DNA of 64,000 nucleotides, from NCBI RefSeq assembly GCF_002949735.1, contig NZ_CP026681.1, positions 6,014,501 to 6,078,500 of the forward strand, written 5' to 3'. Positions 26,515 through 35,497 of the stretch are shown in pieces; position 1 is the stretch's first letter, and the number at the start of each line of letters is the position of its first letter. The translations under genes and the position numbers were made by a program. Below the pieces are notes generated by a model that was given only the letters and a program-made list of their open reading frames with translations, was not told the DNA's origin and searched no databases. The DNA is from Nostoc sp. 'Peltigera membranacea cyanobiont' N6. Its GTDB lineage: Bacteria; Cyanobacteriota; Cyanobacteriia; Cyanobacteriales; Nostocaceae.

Positions 26515-27942
26515 ATGATCGTCGCAAAAGAAATTAGTCCCTATCTTACAGGTAACTTTTCTCCAATACAAACAGAAATCACAGCCAATGACCTGCCGAT
26601 AATTGGAGAATTACCAACTGATTTATCAGGAATATTTGTCCGCAACGGCCCTAATCCCCAATTTTCTCCCAAAGGTGATTACAAGTGGATTGATGGAGAT
26701 GGGATGTTGCACGGGGTGGAGATTAATAATGGTAAAGCCACTTACCGCAACCGCTATGTCCAGACACGGGGATTTAAACTGGAACAGAAAGTAGGTCGAG
26801 CCGTCTGGACAAGTCTGATGGAATCGCCACAACTTCACAACCCTCCCAATAATCTTTTCAGTCCGTTCAAGAACACTGCTAACACTGGCATAGTGTGGCA
26901 CGCAGGCCAACTATTGGCACTTTGGGAAGGAGCCGAACCATACGAAATTACGATACCTGACTTGACAACAATCGGGCCATTCACTTATGGAAATCAACTT
27001 AATTCTCCCTTCACCGCTCACCCCAAAGTTGATTTTGTAACTGGGGAAATGATGTTTTTTGGATATTCTCTACTAGAGCCACCTTATTTAAAGTACAGCG
27101 TGGTTTCATCTGAAGGAGAGTTACTAAGAACAGTTCCGATTGATTTGCCTACAGGGGTGATGATGCATGACTTTGCCATCACTGCAAATTACACAATATT
27201 CATGGATTTGCCCCTGACATTTAGCTTAAAAAGGCTACAACGCAGAGAACCAGCTTATATGTTTGAACCAAATCTGCCCAGCCGTTTTGGTATTATTTCC
27301 CGTCATAGCGATGGCAGAAATATCCGCTGGTTTGAAGTTTCTACCTGTTATGTTTTACATATTCTCAACGCCTATGAAACAGAAGAGGAAGTCGTCATCA
27401 TTGCTTGTCGCACAGATGATGCTCAACTGCTGAACATACCGACAAAAACAAACTTACGTCACAATCAAATTAATAAACCGCAGTTATATGGCTGGCGATT
27501 CAATCTCCGCACAGGTGCAGTCCAAGAAGGAATAATTGATGATTTAGCTTCAGAATTTCCTAGTTTAAATCAGCAATTTGTAGGAAGACGGAATCGATAC
27601 GGCTATACAGCCAGAATGGTGCCGGAACTGCTACCTGTATTTACTTTAGATGCACTCATTAAGTATGACTTTGCCAATGGTTATTCTCAAGTGCATGAAT
27701 GGGGGATTGGTCGCTATGGAGGAGAGGCAATATTTGTCCCCCGTTCCAACGCGACTCAAGAGGATGATGGTTGGTTGTTAACTTTCGTCTACGACACAGC
27801 TACAAAAACCTCAGAGCTAGTAGTGGTGAATGCCCAAGACATCACAGATCAACCTGTAGCCCGCATTCTTTTACCCCAGCGAGTTCCTTACGGTTTCCAC
27901 GGAACTTGGATTCCAGAAAAATCAATGCATCCAGCTTTTTAA
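26515..27942 (+). CDS. Carotenoid oxygenase family protein (RPE65/CCD-type)
   Basis: A 475-residue enzyme of the carotenoid cleavage dioxygenase family. The N-terminal GIFVRNGPNPQF and DGDGMLHGVEI are hallmark motifs. The four iron-binding histidines can be placed at His169 (TAHPKVD), His218 (MMHDF), His282 (VLHILNAYE) and His462 (YGFHGTW). I use the ATG at 26515; a TTG two codons earlier is possible. Family members split a double bond in a conjugated polyene with O2, giving aldehydes. In this cluster the natural substrate could be the PKS polyene rather than a carotenoid (inference). The stop lies 12 bases before the first DUF1702 gene, so they are co-transcribed. Confidence 0.92.
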   Translation: MIVAKEISPYLTGNFSPIQTEITANDLPIIGELPTDLSGIFVRNGPNPQFSPKGDYKWIDGDGMLHGVEINNGKATYRNRYVQTRGFKLEQKVGRAVWTSLMESPQLHNPPNNLFSPFKNTANTGIVWHAGQLLALWEGAEPYEITIPDLTTIGPFTYGNQLNSPFTAHPKVDFVTGEMMFFGYSLLEPPYLKYSVVSSEGELLRTVPIDLPTGVMMHDFAITANYTIFMDLPLTFSLKRLQRREPAYMFEPNLPSRFGIISRHSDGRNIRWFEVSTCYVLHILNAYETEEEVVIIACRTDDAQLLNIPTKTNLRHNQINKPQLYGWRFNLRTGAVQEGIIDDLASEFPSLNQQFVGRRNRYGYTARMVPELLPVFTLDALIKYDFANGYSQVHEWGIGRYGGEAIFVPRSNATQEDDGWLLTFVYDTATKTSELVVVNAQDITDQPVARILLPQRVPYGFHGTWIPEKSMHPAF

Positions 27943-27954
27943 ATCAGGAGAAAG

Positions 27955-28899
27955 ATGATGATTCAAGACGCTTGGCAATCAAGTTTGAATAAAGCGACAC
28001 TACCGACAGATTTGATCGCTACTTGGGCTGAACGCGATGTGCAAGAAAGTGATGGTGGTATACAGAAACGATTAGAACAGGTTGGTCGTTCGTTAATGAA
28101 AGGATACCATACAGCTGTTACTGATGAATTAGAAGCGATCGCCCCCAAGTTAAATGAAATCGATGAGGAGTTGCGGGGATTTGCTTACGAAGGTGTCGGT
28201 ATGGGACTAGCACAACGCGATTTTCTGACACCCAGTAGCCAAAATCGGATAGCCACATTTGTTGCAGGTGATGGTGCAGCTTATGCAAACATGGTTTATG
28301 TGGGTTTGGGTTTGATGTTAGCTAGAGTTGGGCGACCTATCGAACCGCATTTGCAAAGACTCGATAACGCTAAGGGTTGGTTATTAGTCGATGGCTACGG
28401 CTACTATCAAGGTATGTTCTACTGGCGAGACTCACTCAATCATCAGGTAATCTCGCAACCAATTTCTGGTTATACCCGCAGTGTCTTTGACCAAGGTTTA
28501 GGTCGCAGTATTTGGTTTGTCGATGGTGGCGATGTCAATCGCATCGCACGCACCATTGATGCCTTTTCACTCGATAGGCGAGAAGACTTGTGGGGTGGTG
28601 TAGGTTATGCCTGTGCTTACGCTGGTGGTGCAAAACGTACAACCATAGAAGCCTTAGGAAATACAGCAGGTGCTTATCGCTTGCATTTAGCGCAGGGTAC
28701 TGCTTACGCTGCTAAGTCCCGTCAATGTCTTGGCAACCAGTCAGTCTATACAGAATTGGCTTGTCAGGTGTTGTGGGGAGTGAGTGCTGATGCAGTAGCT
28801 GACAGTTTAGCCACTAATGGCGAAACTCCAGAATCTCGCTTATGGCAGCATTACCGGGCCCGGATACCTCATCCAGTTAGAGCAACCTTAGCAGCTTAG
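27955..28899 (+). CDS. DUF1702 (UnbL-type) protein, copy 1
   Basis: A 314-residue DUF1702 protein. Conserved blocks: LRGFAYEGVGMGLA (73-86), VDGYGY (145-150), FDQGLGRS (178-185) and DLWGGVGYACAYAGG (211-225). DUF1702 proteins are known from the UnbL position of enediyne warhead cassettes, beside PksE; the biochemical role is unknown. There is no signal peptide. AGGAG lies seven bases before the first of two adjacent ATGs. It is the first of three tandem paralogues and is tightly coupled to the oxygenase. Confidence 0.88.
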   Translation: MMIQDAWQSSLNKATLPTDLIATWAERDVQESDGGIQKRLEQVGRSLMKGYHTAVTDELEAIAPKLNEIDEELRGFAYEGVGMGLAQRDFLTPSSQNRIATFVAGDGAAYANMVYVGLGLMLARVGRPIEPHLQRLDNAKGWLLVDGYGYYQGMFYWRDSLNHQVISQPISGYTRSVFDQGLGRSIWFVDGGDVNRIARTIDAFSLDRREDLWGGVGYACAYAGGAKRTTIEALGNTAGAYRLHLAQGTAYAAKSRQCLGNQSVYTELACQVLWGVSADAVADSLATNGETPESRLWQHYRARIPHPVRATLAA

Positions 28900-28930
28900 T
28901 ATTTATTGCTTCACAAGGATAATTTAGATA

Positions 28931-29854
28931 ATGCAAATTAAAGCAAATGAGGCCAACACCTTAATGGCTGATACTTGGGCCCAACGAGGAATTCAAAACA
29001 GCGATGCTGGAGTGCAAGAACGGTTAAGCAAGATTGGTAGTACAGTTTTACAAGGATATCATGTAGCGATCGCTAGTGAAGATTTAGGAGCGATCGCTCT
29101 TAAAATGAATGAAATCGATGCAGAGTTGCGAGGATTTGCTTACGAAGGCGTAGGCATGGGTCTAGCGCAACGCGACTTACTCACACCCAGCAACGAAAAT
29201 CGCATGGCAACTTTTGTTGCAGGTGATGGTGCAGTTTATCATAACTGGGTTTATGTGGGTTTGGGTTTGATGTTGGCTCGTGCTGGACTGCCTATCAAGC
29301 CGCATTTAGAAAAACTCAACTTTGCTAGAAATTGGTTAGCAGTCGATGGCTATGGCTACTATCAAGGTATGTTCCATTGGCAAGACTCACTTGATAATCA
29401 AGTCATCTCGGAACAAATTTCTGGTTATGCTCGCAGTGTTTTTGACCAAGGTTTGGGTCGCAGTATTTGGTTTATCGGTGGTGGCGATGTCAATCACATC
29501 GCACGTACCATTGATACCTTCGCACCAAATAGACGGGAAGACTTATGGGGTGGTGTAGGTTACGCCTGTGCTTACGCTGGTGGTGCAGAACGTGCAACCA
29601 TAGAAGCCCTAACAAATACAGCAGGTGTTTACCGATTTCAATTAACCCAAGGAACAGCTTATGCTGCCAAGTCCCGCCAATCTCTTGGTAATCACTCAGT
29701 TTACACAGAATTAGCTTGTCAGGTGTTGTGGGGAATGGGTGCTGATGCTGTAGTTGAGAGTTTAGCGGCCAATGGCGAAGCACTAGAATCTCAGACTTGG
29801 CAACATTACCGAGCGCGAGTTTTTCATCCAGTTAGAACGACCCTAGCAGTTTAG
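28931..29854 (+). CDS. DUF1702 (UnbL-type) protein, copy 2
   Basis: A 307-residue close paralogue of the preceding protein, with the same blocks (LRGFAYEGVGMGLAQRD, VDGYGYYQGMF, FDQGLGRSIWF, DLWGGVGYACAYAGG) and the same C-terminal QHYRAR. The gap of 31 bases and the similarity, also visible at the DNA level, indicate tandem duplication. Differences are scattered, mainly in the N-terminal 50 residues. Confidence 0.88.
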   Translation: MQIKANEANTLMADTWAQRGIQNSDAGVQERLSKIGSTVLQGYHVAIASEDLGAIALKMNEIDAELRGFAYEGVGMGLAQRDLLTPSNENRMATFVAGDGAVYHNWVYVGLGLMLARAGLPIKPHLEKLNFARNWLAVDGYGYYQGMFHWQDSLDNQVISEQISGYARSVFDQGLGRSIWFIGGGDVNHIARTIDTFAPNRREDLWGGVGYACAYAGGAERATIEALTNTAGVYRFQLTQGTAYAAKSRQSLGNHSVYTELACQVLWGMGADAVVESLAANGEALESQTWQHYRARVFHPVRTTLAV

Positions 29855-29929
29855 TACAAAATTATACACGTTGATAAAGTTTTCAGAAATGCTCTCCCAA
29901 GAAACTATTGCTCAACAAGGACAATCAAG

Positions 29930-30865
29930 ATGATACAACAAGCTTGGCAAATCAGCGCCGAACAAGCTAGGGCACAGATGAAAGCTAATTTGGCGGGACG
30001 TAAGGTAATGGTGAGAGATCCGAAAGTGCCACAACGATTTGGACATACTGCTGAAGGTATGTGGCAAGGATACCATGCCGCGATCGCTGATGATGAACCA
30101 GAGGCGATCGTCGCCAAGCTAAATGCAATTGACTCTGAGTTGCTAGGATTTGCCTTAGAAGGTGTAGGTATAGGTCTTGCTGAACTAGATGCACTCAAAC
30201 CCCAGAAGCAGAATCGAGTCCAGGCTTTTCTCGAAGGAACCACAGCAGCTTATCAGACTATGGTTTATCTGGGAGTAGGTTTGGGACTAGTTCGGTGTAA
30301 ACTCCCTATTGAGCCATATTTAAATCAACAGCACCCCGGAGGATGTTGGCCAGTAGTTGATGGTTATGGTTTCAATCATGGTATTTATTACTGGCAAGAC
30401 TACATAGACGGTCAAGCTATTCCTGTGCAACTTTCTGGTTATCTGGGCCGCGTCTTTGACCAAGGTCTAGGTCGCAGCATTTGGTTAGTAGATTGTGCTG
30501 ATGTTAACCGAATTGCGACGACTATAGACGCTTTTTCCGCCACAAGACAGGCAGACCTTTGGGGAGGTATTGGTTACGTTTGCGCTTCGGTTGGTGGTGC
30601 AGAACGCTCAACTATAGAAGCTTTAGGAAAAGTAGCTGGCGATCGTGTGTCTGAGTTGGCTAAAGGAGCTACTTGCGCCGCCAAATTCCGTAAATTGCTT
30701 GGCAACCAAGCTGGCTACACGGGATTAGTGAGTGAAATATTGTGCAGCATGGCAGCTGAAGCAGGAGTTGAGATTAAAGACACTCCTCTAAAAAGCTTAC
30801 CAAACAATAGTGCAGAACCAGACCAACAAATCTGGCAACACTACCGAGAATATCTGCTTGTATAA
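29930..30865 (+). CDS. DUF1702 (UnbL-type) protein, copy 3 (diverged)
   Basis: A 311-residue paralogue, more diverged than the first two. The same skeleton is present: LLGFALEGVGIGLAELDAL, VDGYGFNHGIYYW, FDQGLGRSIWLVDCADVNRIA, DLWGGIGYVCASVGGA. It starts with ATG after CAAGGACAATCAAG. Its divergence suggests an older duplication and a distinct role, perhaps a heteromeric complex with copies 1 and 2 (inference). Confidence 0.88.
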   Translation: MIQQAWQISAEQARAQMKANLAGRKVMVRDPKVPQRFGHTAEGMWQGYHAAIADDEPEAIVAKLNAIDSELLGFALEGVGIGLAELDALKPQKQNRVQAFLEGTTAAYQTMVYLGVGLGLVRCKLPIEPYLNQQHPGGCWPVVDGYGFNHGIYYWQDYIDGQAIPVQLSGYLGRVFDQGLGRSIWLVDCADVNRIATTIDAFSATRQADLWGGIGYVCASVGGAERSTIEALGKVAGDRVSELAKGATCAAKFRKLLGNQAGYTGLVSEILCSMAAEAGVEIKDTPLKSLPNNSAEPDQQIWQHYREYLLV

Positions 30866-30992
30866 ATAAAAGTTACAAGCATTAAATTTAAAAGTTTTTT
30901 TAAAGGGCAATACAAATATCTTGTATATTTGCCACAAAATTGCTATTAAAAGTGCCTCTAAATTCACACTATTAATCTGACATTTTTGGCAA

Positions 30993-31022
30993 ATTTACCT
31001 AATCTTAAGCTCTCCTTAATTT
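30993..31022 (+). promoter_or_regulatory. Pho-box-like triple repeat (first)
   Basis: ATTTACCT-AAT-CTTAAGCT-CTC-CTTAATTT. Compared with PyTTAAPyPy(T/A), the units match 6, 7 and 8 of 8 positions, with the expected 3-base spacers. Confidence 0.5.
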
Positions 31023-31041
31023 CGCAAGAAATAAACCCAAA

Positions 31042-31071
31042 ATCTACCTAATGTTAAATGTTTCTTAATTT
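31042..31071 (+). promoter_or_regulatory. Pho-box-like triple repeat (second)
   Basis: ATCTACCT-AAT-GTTAAATG-TTT-CTTAATTT, 20 bases after the first triplet and about 270 bases before the RTX gene. It is very similar to 8370-8399. Confidence 0.45.
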
Positions 31072-31339
31072 ACAAAAAGCCTCAAGCATTATATGATTCT
31101 AAACAAGCCAGCAAACCACTCCCGAAATTGCTTAAAAACCGCAGATATTAATTATTAGGTGGTTTTGAAAGAGCATTAAAGGCTCTACAAAGATTTAGGT
31201 GACATACATCTATAACATTCCCAATGAATGGATCAAATTGAATAATTTCAAGCCTGAAACTCTTTGGTAGAAGAAACTCGCTCCAACAGCATCGGACTAC
31301 GCTGGTCATTAATATTCCACAAACAAAGAAATAAAAAAT

Positions 31340-33427
31340 ATGGCGAAACCTAAAACAGTAATCCCACAACTACTAGATGAAACTTCCATATCTACAAACC
31401 CTTACACTGGCAAAGTAACATCTAACGGCACAATTTTCATCGCTACTCCCAATCCAATTTATGCACCAACTGGTGAGGCTTTTATTGGCACTCCAGGTAA
31501 TGACAAAATCAACACAGAAGCATTAACTAGCAATAATGTTTTATTCGGTCTTGGTGGCAATGACCGTCTATTAAGTGGTATTGGGAATGATGTTTTAGTC
31601 GCTGGTGCTGGAAATGACTTTGTAAACGCAGGTGATGGAAATGACCTAATTTTTGGTGACTTTAATTCTAATGGAGACCTCGACTTTGGTCAGGAAGGAA
31701 ATGACACCCTAAATGGCGGTGGTGGGGATGATGTTTTCTTGGGTGGCGCTGGCAATGATATCTTGAATGGTGGAACCGGAGATGATAACATCGCTGGTCA
31801 AGATGGCAATGATGCCATCAATGGCAATGCTGGTGACGATCTATTTACTGGTGGTTTAGGCAACGACACTATTCGTGGTGGCGCTGGAGATGACCGAGGT
31901 CTTGCTGGTCCAGGCGATGACCTCTTCTATGGTGGTGACGGTAACGACCGACTCGGCGGTGATACTGGCGACGACACACTCTACGGTGGTGCTGGAAACG
32001 ACCTACTGATTGGCAATGTTGGCAACGACTTAGTATCAGGTGGTAACGGCAACGATTGGATAGTAGGCTCTAACCCCTATCCCCCAGAATTAGGATTAGG
32101 ACTACCCGAAATTGATACCTTAACGGGCGGTAGCGGCAGCGATATCTTCTTCCTGGGAGAATTCACCATAGGTCAAAACACCAAAGTATTTTACGACAAA
32201 TTAGGTAATCAAGATTACGCTTTGATTACTGATTTTAATGTCAAAAAGGACTTTATTCAGTTACCAGAAAGTCTCCAAACCATAATAGGATTGGGGCCAA
32301 CAGCTGCTGGTCTGCCCAAAGGAACAGCTATCTATGCTAACAGAAATGGTGTGAACGATCTGATTGCCATAGTTGCTGGTGTGACACCTCAACAATTAGG
32401 ATCTAGTGGTCGCTTCATCTTTGGTAATCCAACCCCCAACTCCACACCAGGGACAGGAGTTTTCACAGGCTCTGATGCTTCCGAAGGTTTCATCGGTACT
32501 CCGGGCAATGACACAATTTTTACCTTGGGCGGCAATAACACCACATTTGCCCTTGATGGGGATGACCGCCTCTTTGGTGGTGCCGGTAATGACGATTTTA
32601 TCTCCGGGGCTGGAAACGACTTCGTTGATGCAGGTGCTGGTAACGACCTAATTTTTGGCGACTTTGACCTCAATGGCGACCTCGACTTTGGTGTAGAGGG
32701 AAATGATACTCTCTTGGGTGGTGCTGGCAATGATGTTTTCTTTGCTGGCGGTGGTAATGATTCCATTAATGGTGGAATCGGTAATGATGACATTGCTGCT
32801 CAAGATGGTAATGACACCATTAATGGTGGCGAAGGCAATGATAACATCCTTGGTGGTTCAGGCACAGATTTGATCTATGGTGATGCTGGCAACGATAAAG
32901 TCTTTGCTGGTTCAGGCAACGATATCCTCTATGGAGGTGATGGAGCTGACCGACTTGGCGGTGATACCGGCGACGACAAAATCTTTGGTGAGTCTGGGAA
33001 TGATATTCTCATCGGCAATCTTGGCAGTGACACTCTCTCTGGTGGCGACGGTAATGACCGATTATTTGGCTCTAACCCCTTCCCTCCAGAACTGGGACTA
33101 GGCAAACCTGAGATTGATATTTTAACTGGTGGTAGCGGTAGCGATATCTTTTTCCTTGGTGAATTCACCGTAGGTAAAGATAGTGCAGTCTACTACGACA
33201 AACTAGGTAATCAAGACTACGCCCTGATTACTGACTTCAATCTCAAGGAGGATTTTATTCAACTACCTGAAGATATCCAAATTACTATTGGACTAGGCCC
33301 AGTTCCTGCTGATTTGACAGGTGTACCGCAAGGAGCCGGAATCTATTCTAACAATGACCTAATTGCTGTAGTTGCTGGTGTTGGGCCTCAACAGTTAGCA
33401 GCTAGTGGTCACTTCCTGTTTGTCTAG
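31340..33427 (+). CDS. RTX-type calcium-binding repeat protein
   Basis: A 695-residue protein made largely of GGxGxDxxx nonapeptides (for example GGAGNDLLIGNVGNDLVSGG), which form calcium-bound beta-rolls in secreted proteins. It consists of two homologous halves (about 45-365 and 375-695). Each ends in a non-repeat module with PPELGLG, a SGSDIFFLGEFT segment, YDKLGNQDYALITDFN and IAVVAGV. There is no N-terminal signal peptide; RTX proteins usually leave by a type I system using a C-terminal signal. It could be an exoprotein or a surface protein. Its link to the polyketide cluster is only positional. Confidence 0.9.
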   Translation: MAKPKTVIPQLLDETSISTNPYTGKVTSNGTIFIATPNPIYAPTGEAFIGTPGNDKINTEALTSNNVLFGLGGNDRLLSGIGNDVLVAGAGNDFVNAGDGNDLIFGDFNSNGDLDFGQEGNDTLNGGGGDDVFLGGAGNDILNGGTGDDNIAGQDGNDAINGNAGDDLFTGGLGNDTIRGGAGDDRGLAGPGDDLFYGGDGNDRLGGDTGDDTLYGGAGNDLLIGNVGNDLVSGGNGNDWIVGSNPYPPELGLGLPEIDTLTGGSGSDIFFLGEFTIGQNTKVFYDKLGNQDYALITDFNVKKDFIQLPESLQTIIGLGPTAAGLPKGTAIYANRNGVNDLIAIVAGVTPQQLGSSGRFIFGNPTPNSTPGTGVFTGSDASEGFIGTPGNDTIFTLGGNNTTFALDGDDRLFGGAGNDDFISGAGNDFVDAGAGNDLIFGDFDLNGDLDFGVEGNDTLLGGAGNDVFFAGGGNDSINGGIGNDDIAAQDGNDTINGGEGNDNILGGSGTDLIYGDAGNDKVFAGSGNDILYGGDGADRLGGDTGDDKIFGESGNDILIGNLGSDTLSGGDGNDRLFGSNPFPPELGLGKPEIDILTGGSGSDIFFLGEFTVGKDSAVYYDKLGNQDYALITDFNLKEDFIQLPEDIQITIGLGPVPADLTGVPQGAGIYSNNDLIAVVAGVGPQQLAASGHFLFV

Positions 33428-33469
33428 ATAATGCAGATTTAGATTCTAGATTGTGTTCTTAATATAAGG

Positions 33470-33497
33470 AGGGGTGGTAAAGCAGTAAACCACCCTT
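33470..33497 (+). terminator. Possible terminator after the RTX gene
   Basis: GGGTGGT (33472-33478) pairs with ACCACCC (33489-33495), with loop TAAAGCAGTAA-like and a weak T-rich stretch downstream. It lies 43 bases after the stop. Confidence 0.5.
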
Positions 33498-33686
33498 GCT
33501 TATCACTTGTTTTAATGACCAATCGCAAATATTTGTGAAATCAAAGATTGTGAGCGAGTGACGAAACCCTTGTTAGTTCCGAGCAGACATGGGTTGAGTA
33601 CACATTTGGCTCTCCCTCCTTGTGCTTTCTTTGGTTAACTTGTGTGTATTTATTTGGGCAAAAGCCGCTCGTGTAGGAGATTGATT

Positions 33687-35240
33687 ATGTCCCGGCTCAT
33701 AAAACGCCGTCATTTTCTTCAGGCAAGTATTGCAGCTACCACCAGCATAGGTATATCTGCCATTCGTGGTTCTGCTTTTAATAGTGAAGAATATGTTGAG
33801 GCGATTGTTATTGGGAGCGGTTTTGGTGGAGCAGTCGCATCATTACGCCTGGGTCAGGCAAAAATTGAAACAATCGTACTAGAGCGTGGGCGAAGATGGC
33901 CAATCACTGATGCAGGCAATACTTTCGCTACATTTGAGAAACCAGATGGCCGTACTACTTGGCTTAGTCCGACTACAGTTTTAAGAGGATTTGACCCAGT
34001 TTCTATTGATGTTTATACTGGCGTGCTTGATGCCAAGGTAGGCAATGGTATTACTGCTTATCGAGGAGCAGGCGTTGGAGGTAGTTCCCTTGTCTATAGT
34101 GCTGTTACCTATCAGCCAGATCGAGAAATATTCTATAAAGCCTTTCCACGTAGTATCAACTACGAAGAATTAGATAAGGTTTATTACCCACGGGTGCGTT
34201 CTATTCTTAACCCAGCTTCTATACCAGACGACATTTTACAAACTGATTACTATTTAGCAAGTCGCATTTTCATAGAGCAGGGAGCTAAGGCTGGTCTAAA
34301 AGTCCGCAAGCACAGCATGGCAGTTAATTGGGATATCGTTCGTCAGGAAATTACAGGTCAGAAAGTTCCTTCTGCTATTAATGGTGTATTAATTTATGGG
34401 GCAAACAGTGGTGCAAAAAATAGCTTAGACAAAAATTACTTGAAGATGGCAGAAGCCACTGGTCACGTCGAAATTCGACCTTTGCATGTGGTAACTAGGA
34501 TAGAGGAATTAAATAACGGACGTTTCCAAATTGTTTGTAATCAAATCAATGAGCAAGGTATGATAGTTGGACAAAAATCTTTGATTTGTCGCTATCTATT
34601 TTTAGCAGCTGGTTCGATTGGAACTACTGAACTGTTACTACGTGCCAAGGTTAATGGCACATTACGCCGCTTGAATAAGTATGTAGGACAATTTTGGGGA
34701 ACTAACGGTGATGCACTCAGTGCTGTCATCAACAAATATCCAACTAATCCTTCACAAGGCGGCCCAGCAACATCAGTAATTGAACATTTCGATAATCCTA
34801 TTGCTCCGGTGATTATCGAGCAAACTCCTCTTCCTAATTTACAGAATGGTGTCATTGCTTCCCTTGGTCAGGCAATTGCTAAACCGGAGGGCTATTTCAC
34901 TTACAATGCTTCTACCCAGTCGGCTGATTTGTTTTGGCCCACCAACTCAGCTAACAACCAAAAAAATTCTCAGGCTTTGCAATATACATATAAATTGCTC
35001 GACAGAGCCAATGATACAACTATTGCAGGTAAACCCGACTCTGGTCTTACAACTCACCCCCTTGGTGGTGCAGTTATGGAGAAAGTCTGCAATACCTATG
35101 GTCAGGTATATGGTTATCCTAATTTATTTGTTGTTGATGGTTCGATGATTCCAGGTTCAGCAGGCGCTAATCCTTCGTTAACTATTGCAGCTTTAGCAGA
35201 ACGATGCATGGATAAATTCTTGTTGCATAGGATTAGGTAG
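33687..35240 (+). CDS. GMC / cholesterol oxidase-like FAD oxidoreductase, Tat-exported
   Basis: A 517-residue flavoenzyme. The ATG at 33687 follows TAGGAGA at a good distance; the frame is open further upstream but that region lacks an ATG start and a ribosome site. The N-terminus KRRHFLQA is a twin-arginine signal, so the folded protein is probably exported. The FAD Rossmann motif GSGFGG is at 43-48. The C-terminal GMC signature includes THPLGG and NLFVVDGSMIPGSAGANPSLTIAALAER. GMC enzymes oxidise alcohols to aldehydes or ketones with O2. It would act outside the cytoplasm, perhaps late in maturation of the cluster product. Confidence 0.9.
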   Translation: MSRLIKRRHFLQASIAATTSIGISAIRGSAFNSEEYVEAIVIGSGFGGAVASLRLGQAKIETIVLERGRRWPITDAGNTFATFEKPDGRTTWLSPTTVLRGFDPVSIDVYTGVLDAKVGNGITAYRGAGVGGSSLVYSAVTYQPDREIFYKAFPRSINYEELDKVYYPRVRSILNPASIPDDILQTDYYLASRIFIEQGAKAGLKVRKHSMAVNWDIVRQEITGQKVPSAINGVLIYGANSGAKNSLDKNYLKMAEATGHVEIRPLHVVTRIEELNNGRFQIVCNQINEQGMIVGQKSLICRYLFLAAGSIGTTELLLRAKVNGTLRRLNKYVGQFWGTNGDALSAVINKYPTNPSQGGPATSVIEHFDNPIAPVIIEQTPLPNLQNGVIASLGQAIAKPEGYFTYNASTQSADLFWPTNSANNQKNSQALQYTYKLLDRANDTTIAGKPDSGLTTHPLGGAVMEKVCNTYGQVYGYPNLFVVDGSMIPGSAGANPSLTIAALAERCMDKFLLHRIR

Positions 35241-35497
35241 TACTGAGATTTATTCCAAGAGGAGACTTATTGCAAAAATCATTTTTTTGCGATCTTATTT
35301 GCGCGAAGTAAGAAGATTGCAAGAGACTTCATGAGATGCGATCGCAAGAAACAATGACCATAATCTCGGAAAATTTTTGCGTTTTTTCAGCCTCTATTTT
35401 CAAGACAGGTCTACTGATTATTAGAAAATTATCAGTTGCCATCATTTGATGGAAAGATGCAAAAAAAAGTCTCAACACTTCTCTGGCTAGGAAAAAT

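Larger units (their letters stand above)
30866..31339. other. Intergenic region with two Pho-box-like sites
   Basis: About 470 bases between the third DUF1702 gene and the RTX gene. It is AT-rich with no gene. Two Pho-box-like triplets (30993-31022 and 31042-31071) suggest a separate promoter for the RTX gene. Confidence 0.6.

Noticed and set aside
32389..33168. Long antisense frames rich in Ser/Pro opposite the RTX gene
   Set aside because: They are by-products of the repetitive GGxGxD codons.
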